This document shows, piece by piece, positions 1 through 9,400 of a stretch of 19,697 nt of DNA. Position numbers and translations under genes: made by a program. A model generated the notes under the pieces. That model saw nothing but the letters and a program-made list of their open reading frames with translations, made no database searches and was not told where the DNA came from. How positions within the stretch are numbered: position 1 is the first letter of the stretch; each line of letters starts with the position of its first letter. Origin of the DNA: CAIOJG01 sp964477455 (GTDB taxonomy: Bacteria; Patescibacteriota; Patescibacteriia; Magasanikbacterales; GWA2-37-8); NCBI GenBank assembly GCA_964477455.1, contig CAYZHG010000035.1, positions 1-19,697 on the forward strand. Reading direction: 5' to 3'.

Positions 1-1047
1 ACCGCCTCCGCTGTGCGTGCGTATGTTATGCATGGTATGTTTAATATGCCGCAACCGGTGAAGATGTGGTACTGGGGTCCAATGTTTAGACATGACCGTC
101 CGCAAGCAGGCCGCTATCGTCAGTTTCACCAAGTTGGTTATGAAACTTTTGGTCACGCCGATCCTTCTGCCGATGCTGAATTAATTTTGGTAGCTTATGA
201 TTTTTATAAGGATTTAGGGTTGCCAGTAGAAATTCATATTAATAGTTTGGGTACTCCAGCAGAACGGGCTACTTATAAAGTTGAATTAGTAAATTATTAT
301 CGCAGTAAGCGTTCTTATCTTTGTGAAGAGTGTCGCAATCGTTTAGTTAAAAATCCGATGCGCCTTTTGGATTGTAAAGAAGAACGTTGTCAAACTGTAA
401 AAGAAGACGCTCCTCAAATTATCAACTGGTTGGGTGCGGAATCCAAAAATCATTTTATGAAAGTTTTGGAATATTTGGATGAGTTGGGAGTTCCATATCA
501 ATTGGATTCTACTTTGGTGCGCGGTTTGAATTATTACACACATACAGTATTTGAAGTTTATGCAGCCGACGCAGAAATTAGTGCTCAAAGTGCCTTAGGT
601 GGTGGTGGACGCTATGATTTGTTAGTGGAAGAAATGGGTGGACGACCAACTCCAGCAGTTGGTATGGCACTCGGATTAGAACGTAGTATCTTGGCGTTGA
701 AACAATATAATGAAAAAAATCATCTGGAATTAAAAAAAGTTCCTACCGAAGCATTTGTAGCACAGCTTGGAGACGAAGCGCGTCGTATTACTTTAAAAGT
801 TATCGATGAATTGAGATTTGGCGATATCAAGATTGCCTATAATTTATGCAAAACTTCTCTAAAAACTCAATTAGAATTAGCTGATAATTTGAAGGTTCCT
901 TTTGCGGTAATTATTGGTCAAAAAGAAGTTCAAGATGGCACGGCAATTATCCGCGATATGGAGTCTGGAATTCAAGAAATTGTCGATCAAAAAAAGTTAA
1001 TCCCAGTGTTGAAAAGAAAGCTTGGAAGATTTGACGATAAGAAATAA
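1..1047 (+). CDS. hisS: Histidyl-tRNA synthetase, C-terminal 348 residues (5' end outside window)
   Basis: Class II aminoacyl-tRNA synthetase that charges tRNA-His in the cytoplasm. The frame is open from base 1, so the N-terminus with motif 1 is missing. Numbering from the first visible codon, motif 2 lies at about 25-44 (GPMFRHDRPQAGRYRQFHQ), the histidine-binding loop at about 172-186 (LVRGLNYYTHT), and motif 3 at about 198-226, with GGGGRYD followed by GMALGLERS. The last ~95 residues are the anticodon-binding domain. The insertion domain holds four cysteines at 108, 111, 125 and 130 (CEEC and DCKEERC), a possible zinc knot; many family members have cysteines here, and binding is inferred. 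The gene ends with TAA 69 nt before rpsU, and the rpsU promoter overlaps its last codons. Identification is secure. Confidence 0.97.
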   Translation, partial: TASAVRAYVMHGMFNMPQPVKMWYWGPMFRHDRPQAGRYRQFHQVGYETFGHADPSADAELILVAYDFYKDLGLPVEIHINSLGTPAERATYKVELVNYYRSKRSYLCEECRNRLVKNPMRLLDCKEERCQTVKEDAPQIINWLGAESKNHFMKVLEYLDELGVPYQLDSTLVRGLNYYTHTVFEVYAADAEISAQSALGGGGRYDLLVEEMGGRPTPAVGMALGLERSILALKQYNEKNHLELKKVPTEAFVAQLGDEARRITLKVIDELRFGDIKIAYNLCKTSLKTQLELADNLKVPFAVIIGQKEVQDGTAIIRDMESGIQEIVDQKKLIPVLKRKLGRFDDKK

Positions 1048-1059
1048 TTGGTATATAAT
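1031..1059 (+). promoter_or_regulatory. Sigma-70-type promoter for rpsU and probably the downstream cluster
   Basis: TTGACG (1031-1036) and TATAAT (1054-1059) are separated by exactly 17 bp, one base off the full consensus. The -35 box lies within the last codons of hisS. Transcription would start near A1066, giving a leader of about 50 nt before the rpsU start. The match is read directly; activity is inferred. Confidence 0.75.
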
Positions 1060-1065
1060 AGGGTC

Positions 1066-1084
1066 AGCAATTTTATTGCTTTTT
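1066..1084 (+). other. Small hairpin plus T-run at the predicted 5' end of the rpsU transcript
   Basis: AGCAAT (1066-1071) and ATTGCT (1075-1080) pair across a 3-nt loop and are followed by TTTT. The left arm begins at the predicted transcription start, so it may cap the rpsU mRNA as a 5' stem-loop. It could instead be a weak intrinsic terminator for hisS. The 6-bp stem is AT-rich and marginal alone. Confidence 0.4.
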
Positions 1085-1101
1085 AATTAATAATTTGTAA
1101 C

Positions 1102-1109
1102 GGAGGTGA
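1102..1109 (+). promoter_or_regulatory. Strong Shine-Dalgarno sequence of rpsU
   Basis: GGAGGTGA is a near-perfect anti-SD complement. It lies 9 nt (from the last G of GGAGG) before the GTG start at 1116 and 7 nt before an out-of-frame ATG at 1114. No other gene start in the window has a comparable site. Confidence 0.85.
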
Positions 1110-1115
1110 ATTAAT

Positions 1116-1352
1116 GTGTCAGAGATAAAACGTCGAAAAAATGAATCCTTTGAATCCTACATGCGCCGCGTCAAAAAACGTTGGCAGCAATCTGGAAAGA
1201 TTTTACAGGTCAAAAAAATCAGATATCACGAAAAAGATAAGAGTCGCAACATGACTAAAAAAAGTGCGTTGCACAGTCTTAAAGTAGCTGGAAAAATGGA
1301 ATATCTCAAAAAGATAGGCCGCTTGCCAGAAGAAACAAGAAAAAAGTTTTAA
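1116..1352 (+). CDS. rpsU: Small ribosomal subunit protein bS21
   Basis: A 78-residue, strongly basic protein of the 30S platform near the 3' end of 16S rRNA. The family pattern is visible in the first 40 residues: a basic lead, NESFESYMRRVKK, then a WQQSGKILQVKK segment and RYHEK. E. coli bS21 has about 70 residues, so length fits, with a lysine-rich tail ending at a GRLPEE segment. The start is GTG at 1116: an in-frame TGA sits at 1107-1109 and no in-frame ATG lies between. An ATG overlaps the start in another frame (1114-1116) and would give a four-codon peptide ending at 1126-1128. The gene has its own promoter and SD, and the next gene starts 21 nt after its stop. Identification rests on family pattern and size; I am fairly sure. 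Confidence 0.88.
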   Translation: MSEIKRRKNESFESYMRRVKKRWQQSGKILQVKKIRYHEKDKSRNMTKKSALHSLKVAGKMEYLKKIGRLPEETRKKF

Positions 1353-1373
1353 TCATTTTGTGTCCATTGTCCC

Positions 1374-3446
1374 ATGCTTCAATGGTTATCAAAAATTCGT
1401 TTTCTAAAAACCGCCACTATTCTAGGGTTATTCTTAGTGGCGGTCTTTTTCGTTTTTCAGAGTGCTTCAGCTCAAAGTGTAGCCGATCCAAATAGTCCAT
1501 TGTTACAAGGTGTAACTGTAATACAAGAACCATTAGGTTTGTCTTCATTAGATATTCGTTTAATTATTGCTCGCATTATTCGAGTCGCTCTTAGTTTAGT
1601 TGGAATTATTTTAGTCGTACTGATGATATATGCCGGTTATCTTTGGATGACAGCCGGTGGCAACGACGAACAAATTACACAAGCTAAAAGTATTATTCGT
1701 AATGCGGTTATTGGTTTGGCGATTATTTTGAGTGCTTATAGTATTGTCTCATATATAATTAAAATTTTAGGTGTCCAAGATGGTGGTGGGCAGACTACAG
1801 CGGTTTATGCTCCAGGTACTCAAAATTTTGCAGGCAGTGGTGCTTTAGGCAAAGCAATAAAAGACCATTATCCAGCTCGCAATCAAAATGACGTTCCTCG
1901 TAATACCAAAATTATTATCACTTTTAATAAGCCAGTTTTGTTATCTAGTTTTGTGGATAATAGTAATAATAGTGTCGATAGTGCTGGAAAACCAATACTT
2001 GGCGATTGTATAAATACTGCCAAGCCAACTTTCAATTGGTTTAATGATTGTGATCATATAAAATTAGAAACAAATAAATTGTCTGACAAATTTATTAATG
2101 TTTCTAAAGTTGATAATGGACAATCAATTCAATCATTGGCGGTTGTCGCTAATACTAGTACGATAAATAATATTACTGGATATTATACAATTGTATTGAA
2201 ACCTATCACTAATAGCGCCGATGTTAAAGGGGGATATTTAGGTGACCCAAATGGTTTTGTGTCTTATGTTGTCCGTTTGGGAAATGGCATATTGACAGAC
2301 GACAGTATAAACAACAATCCTTCCATATTTCAAAATCAAAATGTTGGAAATGATTTTTACAACTGGCAATTTACTTGTAGCAATATTTTGGATATTTCCC
2401 CACCACATGTAGTTAATAAATTTCCAGCGGAAAATAGCACTGAGGCGAAAAACTCAGTAATACAAGTATCGTTTAGTGAACCGATGGATCCATCAGGTAT
2501 GCAAGGAAGCTTTAGCAGTATTGCGGGAGTGCCGTATTATTCTTTAGTTGGAAATAAAATATTTTCTAAAGCACCAAATAGTTCTGTACCACTAGGTAGT
2601 TTTAGTTTAGTCAATAATTACCAAACCCTTGAATTTACTCCAAACAAGGAGTGTGGAAAAAATGCTTGTGGCAACCCAATTTATTGTTTGCCAGTATGTG
2701 ATGCGCCAGGTGCAAATTGTCCTGTCGACAATAATATTAATTTTGATAATTATCAGATGTTGTTGACAGCCGCCAAAACTTTTGCCGGTAGTTTTGAAAG
2801 TATTCCATTTACCGGGTTGGCCGATATGTCTGGCAACGCCTTAGATGGAAATAATGATGGAAATGTTCAAACGGCTACTACTACTTTGCCAGTATTTGAC
2901 AATTGGAAACAGCCGGATAATTTTTCTTGGCCATTTAAAATAAAAAATCAGATTGACGCAACTTCACCTTATATTAAAAAAATTACTCCAGGAGTAGGCG
3001 CACAAAATGTACCAAAAGATGCATTGTTGTCATTGGAATTTAGTAAGCGAATGCGAGCTGAATCGGCTTATAAAATTGAAATTCAAGAGTATCCTGTAAA
3101 TCCTATTCCGATGTGGACAGTGCCATTTGTGCATACAGATACATATCAAGTTTTTGATATTAAACACGCTCCATTTTTGGATGCCAAAAAACAAAATTAT
3201 ATTCCGATAGTAAATTCAAGTGTTGAAGATGTTAATTTCAATTGTTTTTATCCGGGTGTTGGGCCAAAAGATGTTGTGCCAGACGGTTCACAAGATTCGC
3301 AGGTTTGTGATTTAGTGGCCTCACCAGAAAAATGTTGTGCTGTAATTGACGATTTGAATAGTGCATTTTGTTGCAATGGCGCAGTATTTACCAGTGTAGA
3401 TGGTATTAAAAAATGTATCGACGATATTAAGGTTAACAACTCATAA
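1374..3446 (+). CDS. Surface protein with pilin-like helix pair and SbsA-like Ig modules (690 aa)
   Basis: Residues 1-34 form a signal peptide (basic N-region, hydrophobic core about 14-28, SASA before the likely cut). Two hydrophobic helices follow at about 64-92 and 108-132, joined by a short polar turn with AGYLWMTAGGNDE. This pattern resembles the TrbC/VirB2 and T4SS-pilin-like families common in Patescibacteria. The ectodomain holds three Big_5-like (SbsA Ig) modules starting near 164, 343 and 531, marked by ITFNKPV, VSFSEPM and LEFSKRM. A cysteine-rich tail (C624, C645, CC654-655, CC666-667, C681) ends the protein, perhaps in a shortened third module. There is no LPXTG motif or C-terminal helix, so anchoring or pilus incorporation must be N-terminal. 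No SD precedes the ATG. The next gene, 10 nt away, is a paralogue at its N-terminus. Exact function unknown. Confidence 0.85.
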   Translation: MLQWLSKIRFLKTATILGLFLVAVFFVFQSASAQSVADPNSPLLQGVTVIQEPLGLSSLDIRLIIARIIRVALSLVGIILVVLMIYAGYLWMTAGGNDEQITQAKSIIRNAVIGLAIILSAYSIVSYIIKILGVQDGGGQTTAVYAPGTQNFAGSGALGKAIKDHYPARNQNDVPRNTKIIITFNKPVLLSSFVDNSNNSVDSAGKPILGDCINTAKPTFNWFNDCDHIKLETNKLSDKFINVSKVDNGQSIQSLAVVANTSTINNITGYYTIVLKPITNSADVKGGYLGDPNGFVSYVVRLGNGILTDDSINNNPSIFQNQNVGNDFYNWQFTCSNILDISPPHVVNKFPAENSTEAKNSVIQVSFSEPMDPSGMQGSFSSIAGVPYYSLVGNKIFSKAPNSSVPLGSFSLVNNYQTLEFTPNKECGKNACGNPIYCLPVCDAPGANCPVDNNINFDNYQMLLTAAKTFAGSFESIPFTGLADMSGNALDGNNDGNVQTATTTLPVFDNWKQPDNFSWPFKIKNQIDATSPYIKKITPGVGAQNVPKDALLSLEFSKRMRAESAYKIEIQEYPVNPIPMWTVPFVHTDTYQVFDIKHAPFLDAKKQNYIPIVNSSVEDVNFNCFYPGVGPKDVVPDGSQDSQVCDLVASPEKCCAVIDDLNSAFCCNGAVFTSVDGIKKCIDDIKVNNS
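1410..1457 (+). terminator. Terminator-like hairpin inside the signal-peptide codons of the 690-aa gene
   Basis: ACCGCCACTA (1410-1419) and TAGTGGCGGT (1435-1444) are perfect inverted copies around a 15-nt loop. They are followed by C, five Ts, CG and five more Ts. The stem is GC-rich in an AT-rich region and starts 58 nt after the rpsU stop, where a terminator for rpsU would be expected. It lies wholly within codons 13-28 of the next gene. Structure is seen directly; terminating or attenuating activity is inferred. Confidence 0.6.
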
Positions 3447-3456
3447 CCTAGCAACC

Positions 3457-6400
3457 ATGAAATTTCTAAATAAAAAATTATTTTTGTTTTTAATTTTTTC
3501 ACTATTTTTAATAACTGGTTTTTTTGTTTTCAATAATTTAGCGCAAGCACAAACTTCAAGTTTAGACTTGGGGTTAGCTCCGGTTGCCGAAACTGGTTTA
3601 TCAAATACAGATATTCGTACAATCGTGGCTAGGATTATAAAGTCGGCTTTGGGATTGCTTGGAATAGTAGCGCTATGTTTGGTTTTGTATGCAGGATATT
3701 TATGGATGACGGCGGCAGGAGATGATGAAAAAATCAATACATCCAAAAAAATATTAATAAATGCAACTATTGGATTGGTTATTATTTTGTCTGCTTATTC
3801 AATCGTTAGTTTCGTCATGAACAAGTTGGTAGAAGCGACTACTGGAAATAGCGCGGCATCTTGCCAACAACAAAAAGATAATGGTGGAAGTGTTTGTGGC
3901 GGGGCTTGTCCTGCTTGTACACCAACCTGTCCATATGGCAATTGTGATGGAAAATTTAAGATTGTCGAAATGCCAGTCGGCGGTAAAGTCTGTGTTCAAA
4001 ATGTCGCACCGGCAATTGTATTCAATTTGGATGTAGATATTGATAGTTTAAAAAATAGAATCGTCGTTATTAATGCCTCTACCTCTGTGCCGGTTGTTGG
4101 TAATTGGTCGTTGCAATTAAATCACCATCATATCGCTTATTTCAAACCAACTGCGGGAGCTTGCCCTATGGTAGATGGCGGTCAGGATTGTTTTGCGGCT
4201 TCCACGACATTTAAAATACAAATAAAAAATGGTGGAACGGGAATTAAAAGTGCCAATGGGAAAGATCTTAATTGTCTTGCGAGTTCCGGTGGGTGTGCGG
4301 ATGTAACTTTTGCATCTGGCGAAGGAGCGGATAGAAACAATCCAACGATTAGTATTTTGTCACCAACCATAAATGATTCTAATTTAAAACAAGGAGATGT
4401 TATTGGTGTTCAAGTTAGCTTTAAAGATGATGGTGGTATCCAAAATTTGGTTTTAAATGCTGATGATATTTTGGTAGATAGTCAAAGTTTGGGCGGTTGT
4501 CAAAAAACCGGAACAGTTACAATAAACTGGCCAACCAATAATTTAACTGTTGGGATGCACTCATTACAAGCAATCGGTTTAGATTGGGCGGCCAATAGTG
4601 CTGAAGCCGATTCAAAAGCAAATTTAAAACCAGCGCATTGTTTTAATAAATCACTAGATGCATCTCTTGGTGAAAAGTTCATTGATTGTGGCGGGGTTTG
4701 TGGAACTTGTGATGGTGATAAATGCACTGTCGATGCCAATTGTACGAGCGGATTTTGTCTAAAGAATAACCCTAGTGACGCTGAAGGTGTTTGTGTAGAA
4801 AAAACATATATTAGTAGTTTTTCTCCATCTGAAGCCGCTGTCGGTGACTATGTTTCTATAGTTGGTAAAAATTTTGGAACAATAAAGGGGCATGTTTATT
4901 TTGCAAAAGTAAATAATCCAAATATCTCAATCGCTACTGACTGGACAGAAGCACAAGTGGTAAATTGTGGTGCAGGATTTAATAATTGGAGTGACAATCA
5001 AATAATAGTCGTAGTACCAAACGACGCTATTAGTGGGAAAATTGCGGTGTTCAATGCGAGCGCTACTGGTGCAAATCAATTTAATGTTAAATATTTTGAT
5101 ACTACTGGCACAGGCTTTAAGAAGGTACCAAATTTTATTTTATCAAATATTTCTCACCCAGGTATTTGTGCCTTAAATCCAAATAGCGGTGCTGTTGGTA
5201 CCAACGTAGGTATCAAAGGTAAAAATTTTGGAGCTTACAATCCAGCTAGTAGTTTTGTAACTTTTAATGATAAAACAAAAACAAATATAGTTGGTTGGGG
5301 TGGTGAATTGATAGAATCCATCGTGCCATCATCTTTGGGCAATGGTTTATACAGTGTAAAAGTTGCAACAAACAATCTTTCTAGTAATTCATTGTTATTT
5401 GATGTTTCTGGATCAAATCTCGATGCGCCATTCATATCAGAAATTTCTGCTCCAGCCTCTACAACCATTGGAGATTATCTCACGATTTCAGGGAAAAATT
5501 TTGGTAATCAAATAGGCGCCGTTTGGTTTAAAGCAAGTGGTGTCGCAAATGCTTCATCAATTAATGGAAGTTTTGATTTTCCATCTGCATGTAAAAATTC
5601 TGTCTGGAAAGATACGCAGATTGTGGTAAAAGTACCAGCTGGTCTAGCGCTTACCAACTATACAATTCAGGTATTCAATTCGTTTAATAGTTTAAACAGT
5701 GCTTTGGACAATACCAAAATAGTAAAAATTAACACAGGCAATCCTAGTCCAGGTATTTGTAAAATTTCACCAGTATCGGGATCATTGCCATTTTCACTTG
5801 GAAATGCAATCACAGTATATGGAGAATATTTAGATAAAGTAACTAAATATTATTTTTGGAAAACTGGTGGAAATTCTAATAATATTACCAATACTTTAGT
5901 CGGCGTCAATGTTGTTACTACAATTAACGGTCAATCATTGACTGTTTTCCCAAGTAGCACAGTAGCCAATGTCGGTAGTATTATTTCTGGTTTGACTTAT
6001 GCTTATCAAGCGGCCGATCAAAAACAAAGTAATGGAATATTGTTTTCAACAAATGATTGTGTAAAATCAGGCTGTGCTTCTAGTGGAGATAAATGTTGTA
6101 TGGTTGGAAGTCAGGCGGGTATGTGCAAACCAAAAGGTGATTTATGTCAGGGTGAATTTAAATCAAGTGGTTTTGTCTGGTTATTTTCTACCAAGACTAT
6201 CGTGCCTCCACCAAAAGTAGTAGAGCGTTGTGATGCTGGGACTGAAGCTGGTAATTTTTTGCCATCGCCTTCACCATCTACTATGTGGAATATAGTTGGA
6301 AAAAATGATGCAAGTAACGTTTGTTTGACAGCACTAGTGACGGTTGAATTTTCTTCTGCTTTGGTTCAAGCTTCGGTCAATGCCAATACGGTAATTGTAA

Positions 6401-9400
6401 AATCTTGTAATAGTATTGGACTTGATGGAGTTTGTGTAGGCGCTAGTGATGTTACATTAAATAATAATAGTTTTGTTTTGAATGTTGCCAACAATTCTGC
6501 TGGTCAAAATTTACAACAATATTTATCTTTAAAGCCACAAGCGGGCACGGCCGTAGTAGGTAAATGGGATCAAAATAAATTATATCAAGTCATATTAAAA
6601 ACTGGTATTACTTCAATACCAAATGTTAAAGGTGAAGTGATGCCTTTGGCGGTGTCCAAATCTTGTGGCAATGGAACGGCTTATTGTTTTACTTTTAAAA
6701 CTGGAGTTTTTGAAAATGGAAAAGGTGATTGTGTATTAAAACAAGTAATAATTACGCCAAATAATTTTTGGTCAAAATATTTGGAATCCCCAATGCGCTA
6801 TCATACGGTTGGTGGGGATGTTTATGATGTTTTTTATAAAGGTAACGGTTTGAGTACTCAATATTGCACGATGATGGATACGACTGCTTATGATTGGTCG
6901 TGGAGTGTTGATAATAAAAATCCTGGTAAAATTTATGCTGAAATAAATGGTGTTGCAAACAAAAATTTTGCACAAGTAAATACCAAAGGTAATACGGTAA
7001 ATGTGGGAGTTGCTAAAGATAGTGTCAATATTGTGGCAACGGCTACTCAATCTGGTATTAGTAAAGTTGGAACAAGCCCATTGACTATAGATTTGTCGAA
7101 TCCAGAAATTGTGGATTACTGGCCAAATTGTTTGGAGGCATGTACAACCGCCGCGGTTGGTGCTCGCTTTAATATTACGATGTCAAAAAAGAATGTTGAT
7201 GCCGGTTCTCCTACTATAAAATTAGTTCGTTGTAATGATGAAAATTGTCTTAGTACTAGTGCGCCTCTTGTTTTGGCCAGTTCGTTTGATGCAGTTTCAG
7301 GAAATACAATTTTAAAAATTGCCAACTATGGTGTTGATGCTGGGTTAGAACCAAACGCTCTCTATCAAGTTTCTTTATCAACCAGCAGTGTTCCTAATGC
7401 AAAATATAGCAACGACCAATTATGGTCAATATCAGATTCTTCAAATTTATCTAACATAACAAATTTTTCAAAACCATATAATAAAACATTTACTTGGAGA
7501 TTCAGAACAAAAAAAGAAGCTTGTAAAGTAGATCGTGTCGAAATTTTGCCAAAAGTATTTACTGCATCCAAACTAAAAGATTTAGCAATTTTTGAAGCGC
7601 AACCATATGCCGCTCCTGATGCTTGTAGTAAAACTGGTCAGAAATTGAACCCTTGGACTTTAAATTGGAATTGGTCATCTTCGGTAACCGATGTAGCTGA
7701 TGTTTACAAACCATTGTTCAAAACAAAAGGTTCTAGTGCATTTTGTACTGCCAGCTGTATTTTAAAAGGAAGTACTGTTCCTTCTGGAGTGGGAAGTAAT
7801 GCTTATCCAATTTGTGGAAATGGCAAAGTTGAAGCTGGCGAAGATTGTGATGTCACTACCAAATCGGCAGGCTGTGGTTTGGATTGTCGTTTTGTTGGAA
7901 ATTCCAACACAACTACTTGCGGAAATGGAATTGTTGAAAATAATTTGGGTGAAGCTTGCGATCCAAAAAATCCTCAAACTTCAGTAGGATGTAGTAATCT
8001 TTGTTTAAAAGCAGGATCAAGCATACAAACTTCGGCCAAAGATGTAAACGCATCAATTTGTGGTAACGGTATGGTGGGCAGTGGGGAAGATTGTGATTTG
8101 GGAGTTCCTGCCAATCAAAATTCACCATCATCGTCGATGTATTGCTCGGAAAAATGTTTGCACATTGGAACAAGACTTTCTTCCAAGTGGTGTTTTGAAC
8201 ATGATGCCGCCGCCAATCCAGCATTTGGAGAATTTGATCAAAAAGAATACAATTTTTTCTGTAACCAATCTTATAGTCAATGTGGTGATGGCATAACAAG
8301 TCCAGATGAGGATGCAAATTGTGATTTGGGTGGTGGTAAACATAATGTTTTCTGTAATGATCGATGTCTAAACATTTCTAAAGATGTCGTGGACTTAGGT
8401 TGTGCGGTGAACAAAGAGGGTTGTGATGAAAATGCTCAACATGTCGGTTCTTCTTTGCTGTATACCATCCCATCGTTGTGTGGTGATGGTGATGTTGGCA
8501 CTGGTGAAGATGCTGATTGTGAGTCACCAAAATATTTAACAAATTTATGGCACGGCAATTTGTTTGATCCTTGGGTTTTGGTAATTGGAAAAGCTGGGGC
8601 AATCGGAAAAAGCGTCGGAGGAGTAGTGACTGCGCAAGAAACAATTATTACGGGTACTGGCACTCTGGATTCCAAATCTTCCGAAGGAAAAGGTAAATAT
8701 CAAGTATTATGTGGATATAAAACTGATGCCGATTGTAAATCTGCATACGGTAATAATGCAAAAATTGGAGTAGGAAATGATTCTTGTTGTTATAATAAAT
8801 CAAAACTTACCGGTGTATATCCAGGCAACACCAGTACAGTTGCTACTAATTTTGAAACCAATGTTTGTATAAATACTTTTGTAGAAGCGCGCTTTGACAG
8901 TGTTATTGACCAAACTACATTGCCTGGCAATTTTATTATTGCTCGTAGTATGAAATCCGCTTGTACGGGTGGTATGGAAGATGTTAGTAGCACCATTTCA
9001 TTTTTAGCTTCAGTAGATTCATCTTTGCCTTGGTACAAGAATGTTTGGAAAAAAATTGTTGTAACCATTAAGAGTATATTTGGCAACGAAGTAAATGCCA
9101 ACACTTGGTGTGCCGGTGCCGATGTCGGTGCCGCACAAGTGGTTGCCGATGGTAGTGGTGGTTCGAAAATCTTATTTAAATTAAATAGTCCTTTGGCTTC
9201 CTCGACCGATTATGTTGTAATTTTGAAAAAAGGAATAAAAAATATTCAAGGAGTCAGCATTGAGAGTCAAACAGACGACAAAGCACTCGCTTGGAGATTT
9301 AAAACAAATGATAAAATTTGTGAGATCGTAAAAGTTAAAGTTGACCCAGATCAGCATTATTTTAGTGCTCCAAGTAGTACAATCGATTTAGTCGCCACTG

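Noticed and set aside
3400..3456. Upstream ATG at 3400 as the start of the giant gene, or a programmed frameshift joining it to the preceding gene
   Set aside because: It would overlap the previous gene by 47 nt and place 19 polar residues before a complete signal peptide. The A-run at 3409-3414 would favour a -1 slip, whereas +1 is needed. Two independent starts explain the data better.
7136..7150. Palindrome CAACCGCCGCGGTTG in the giant gene
   Set aside because: The stem is short with almost no loop, no T-run follows and the codons are ordinary, so no terminator or operator can be supported.
7762..8675. Long antisense open frames opposite the DUF4215 repeats
   Set aside because: They are rich in His, Cys and Phe typical of reversed Cys/Asn codons, lack start signals and resemble no family. 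They are by-products of the sense-strand composition.
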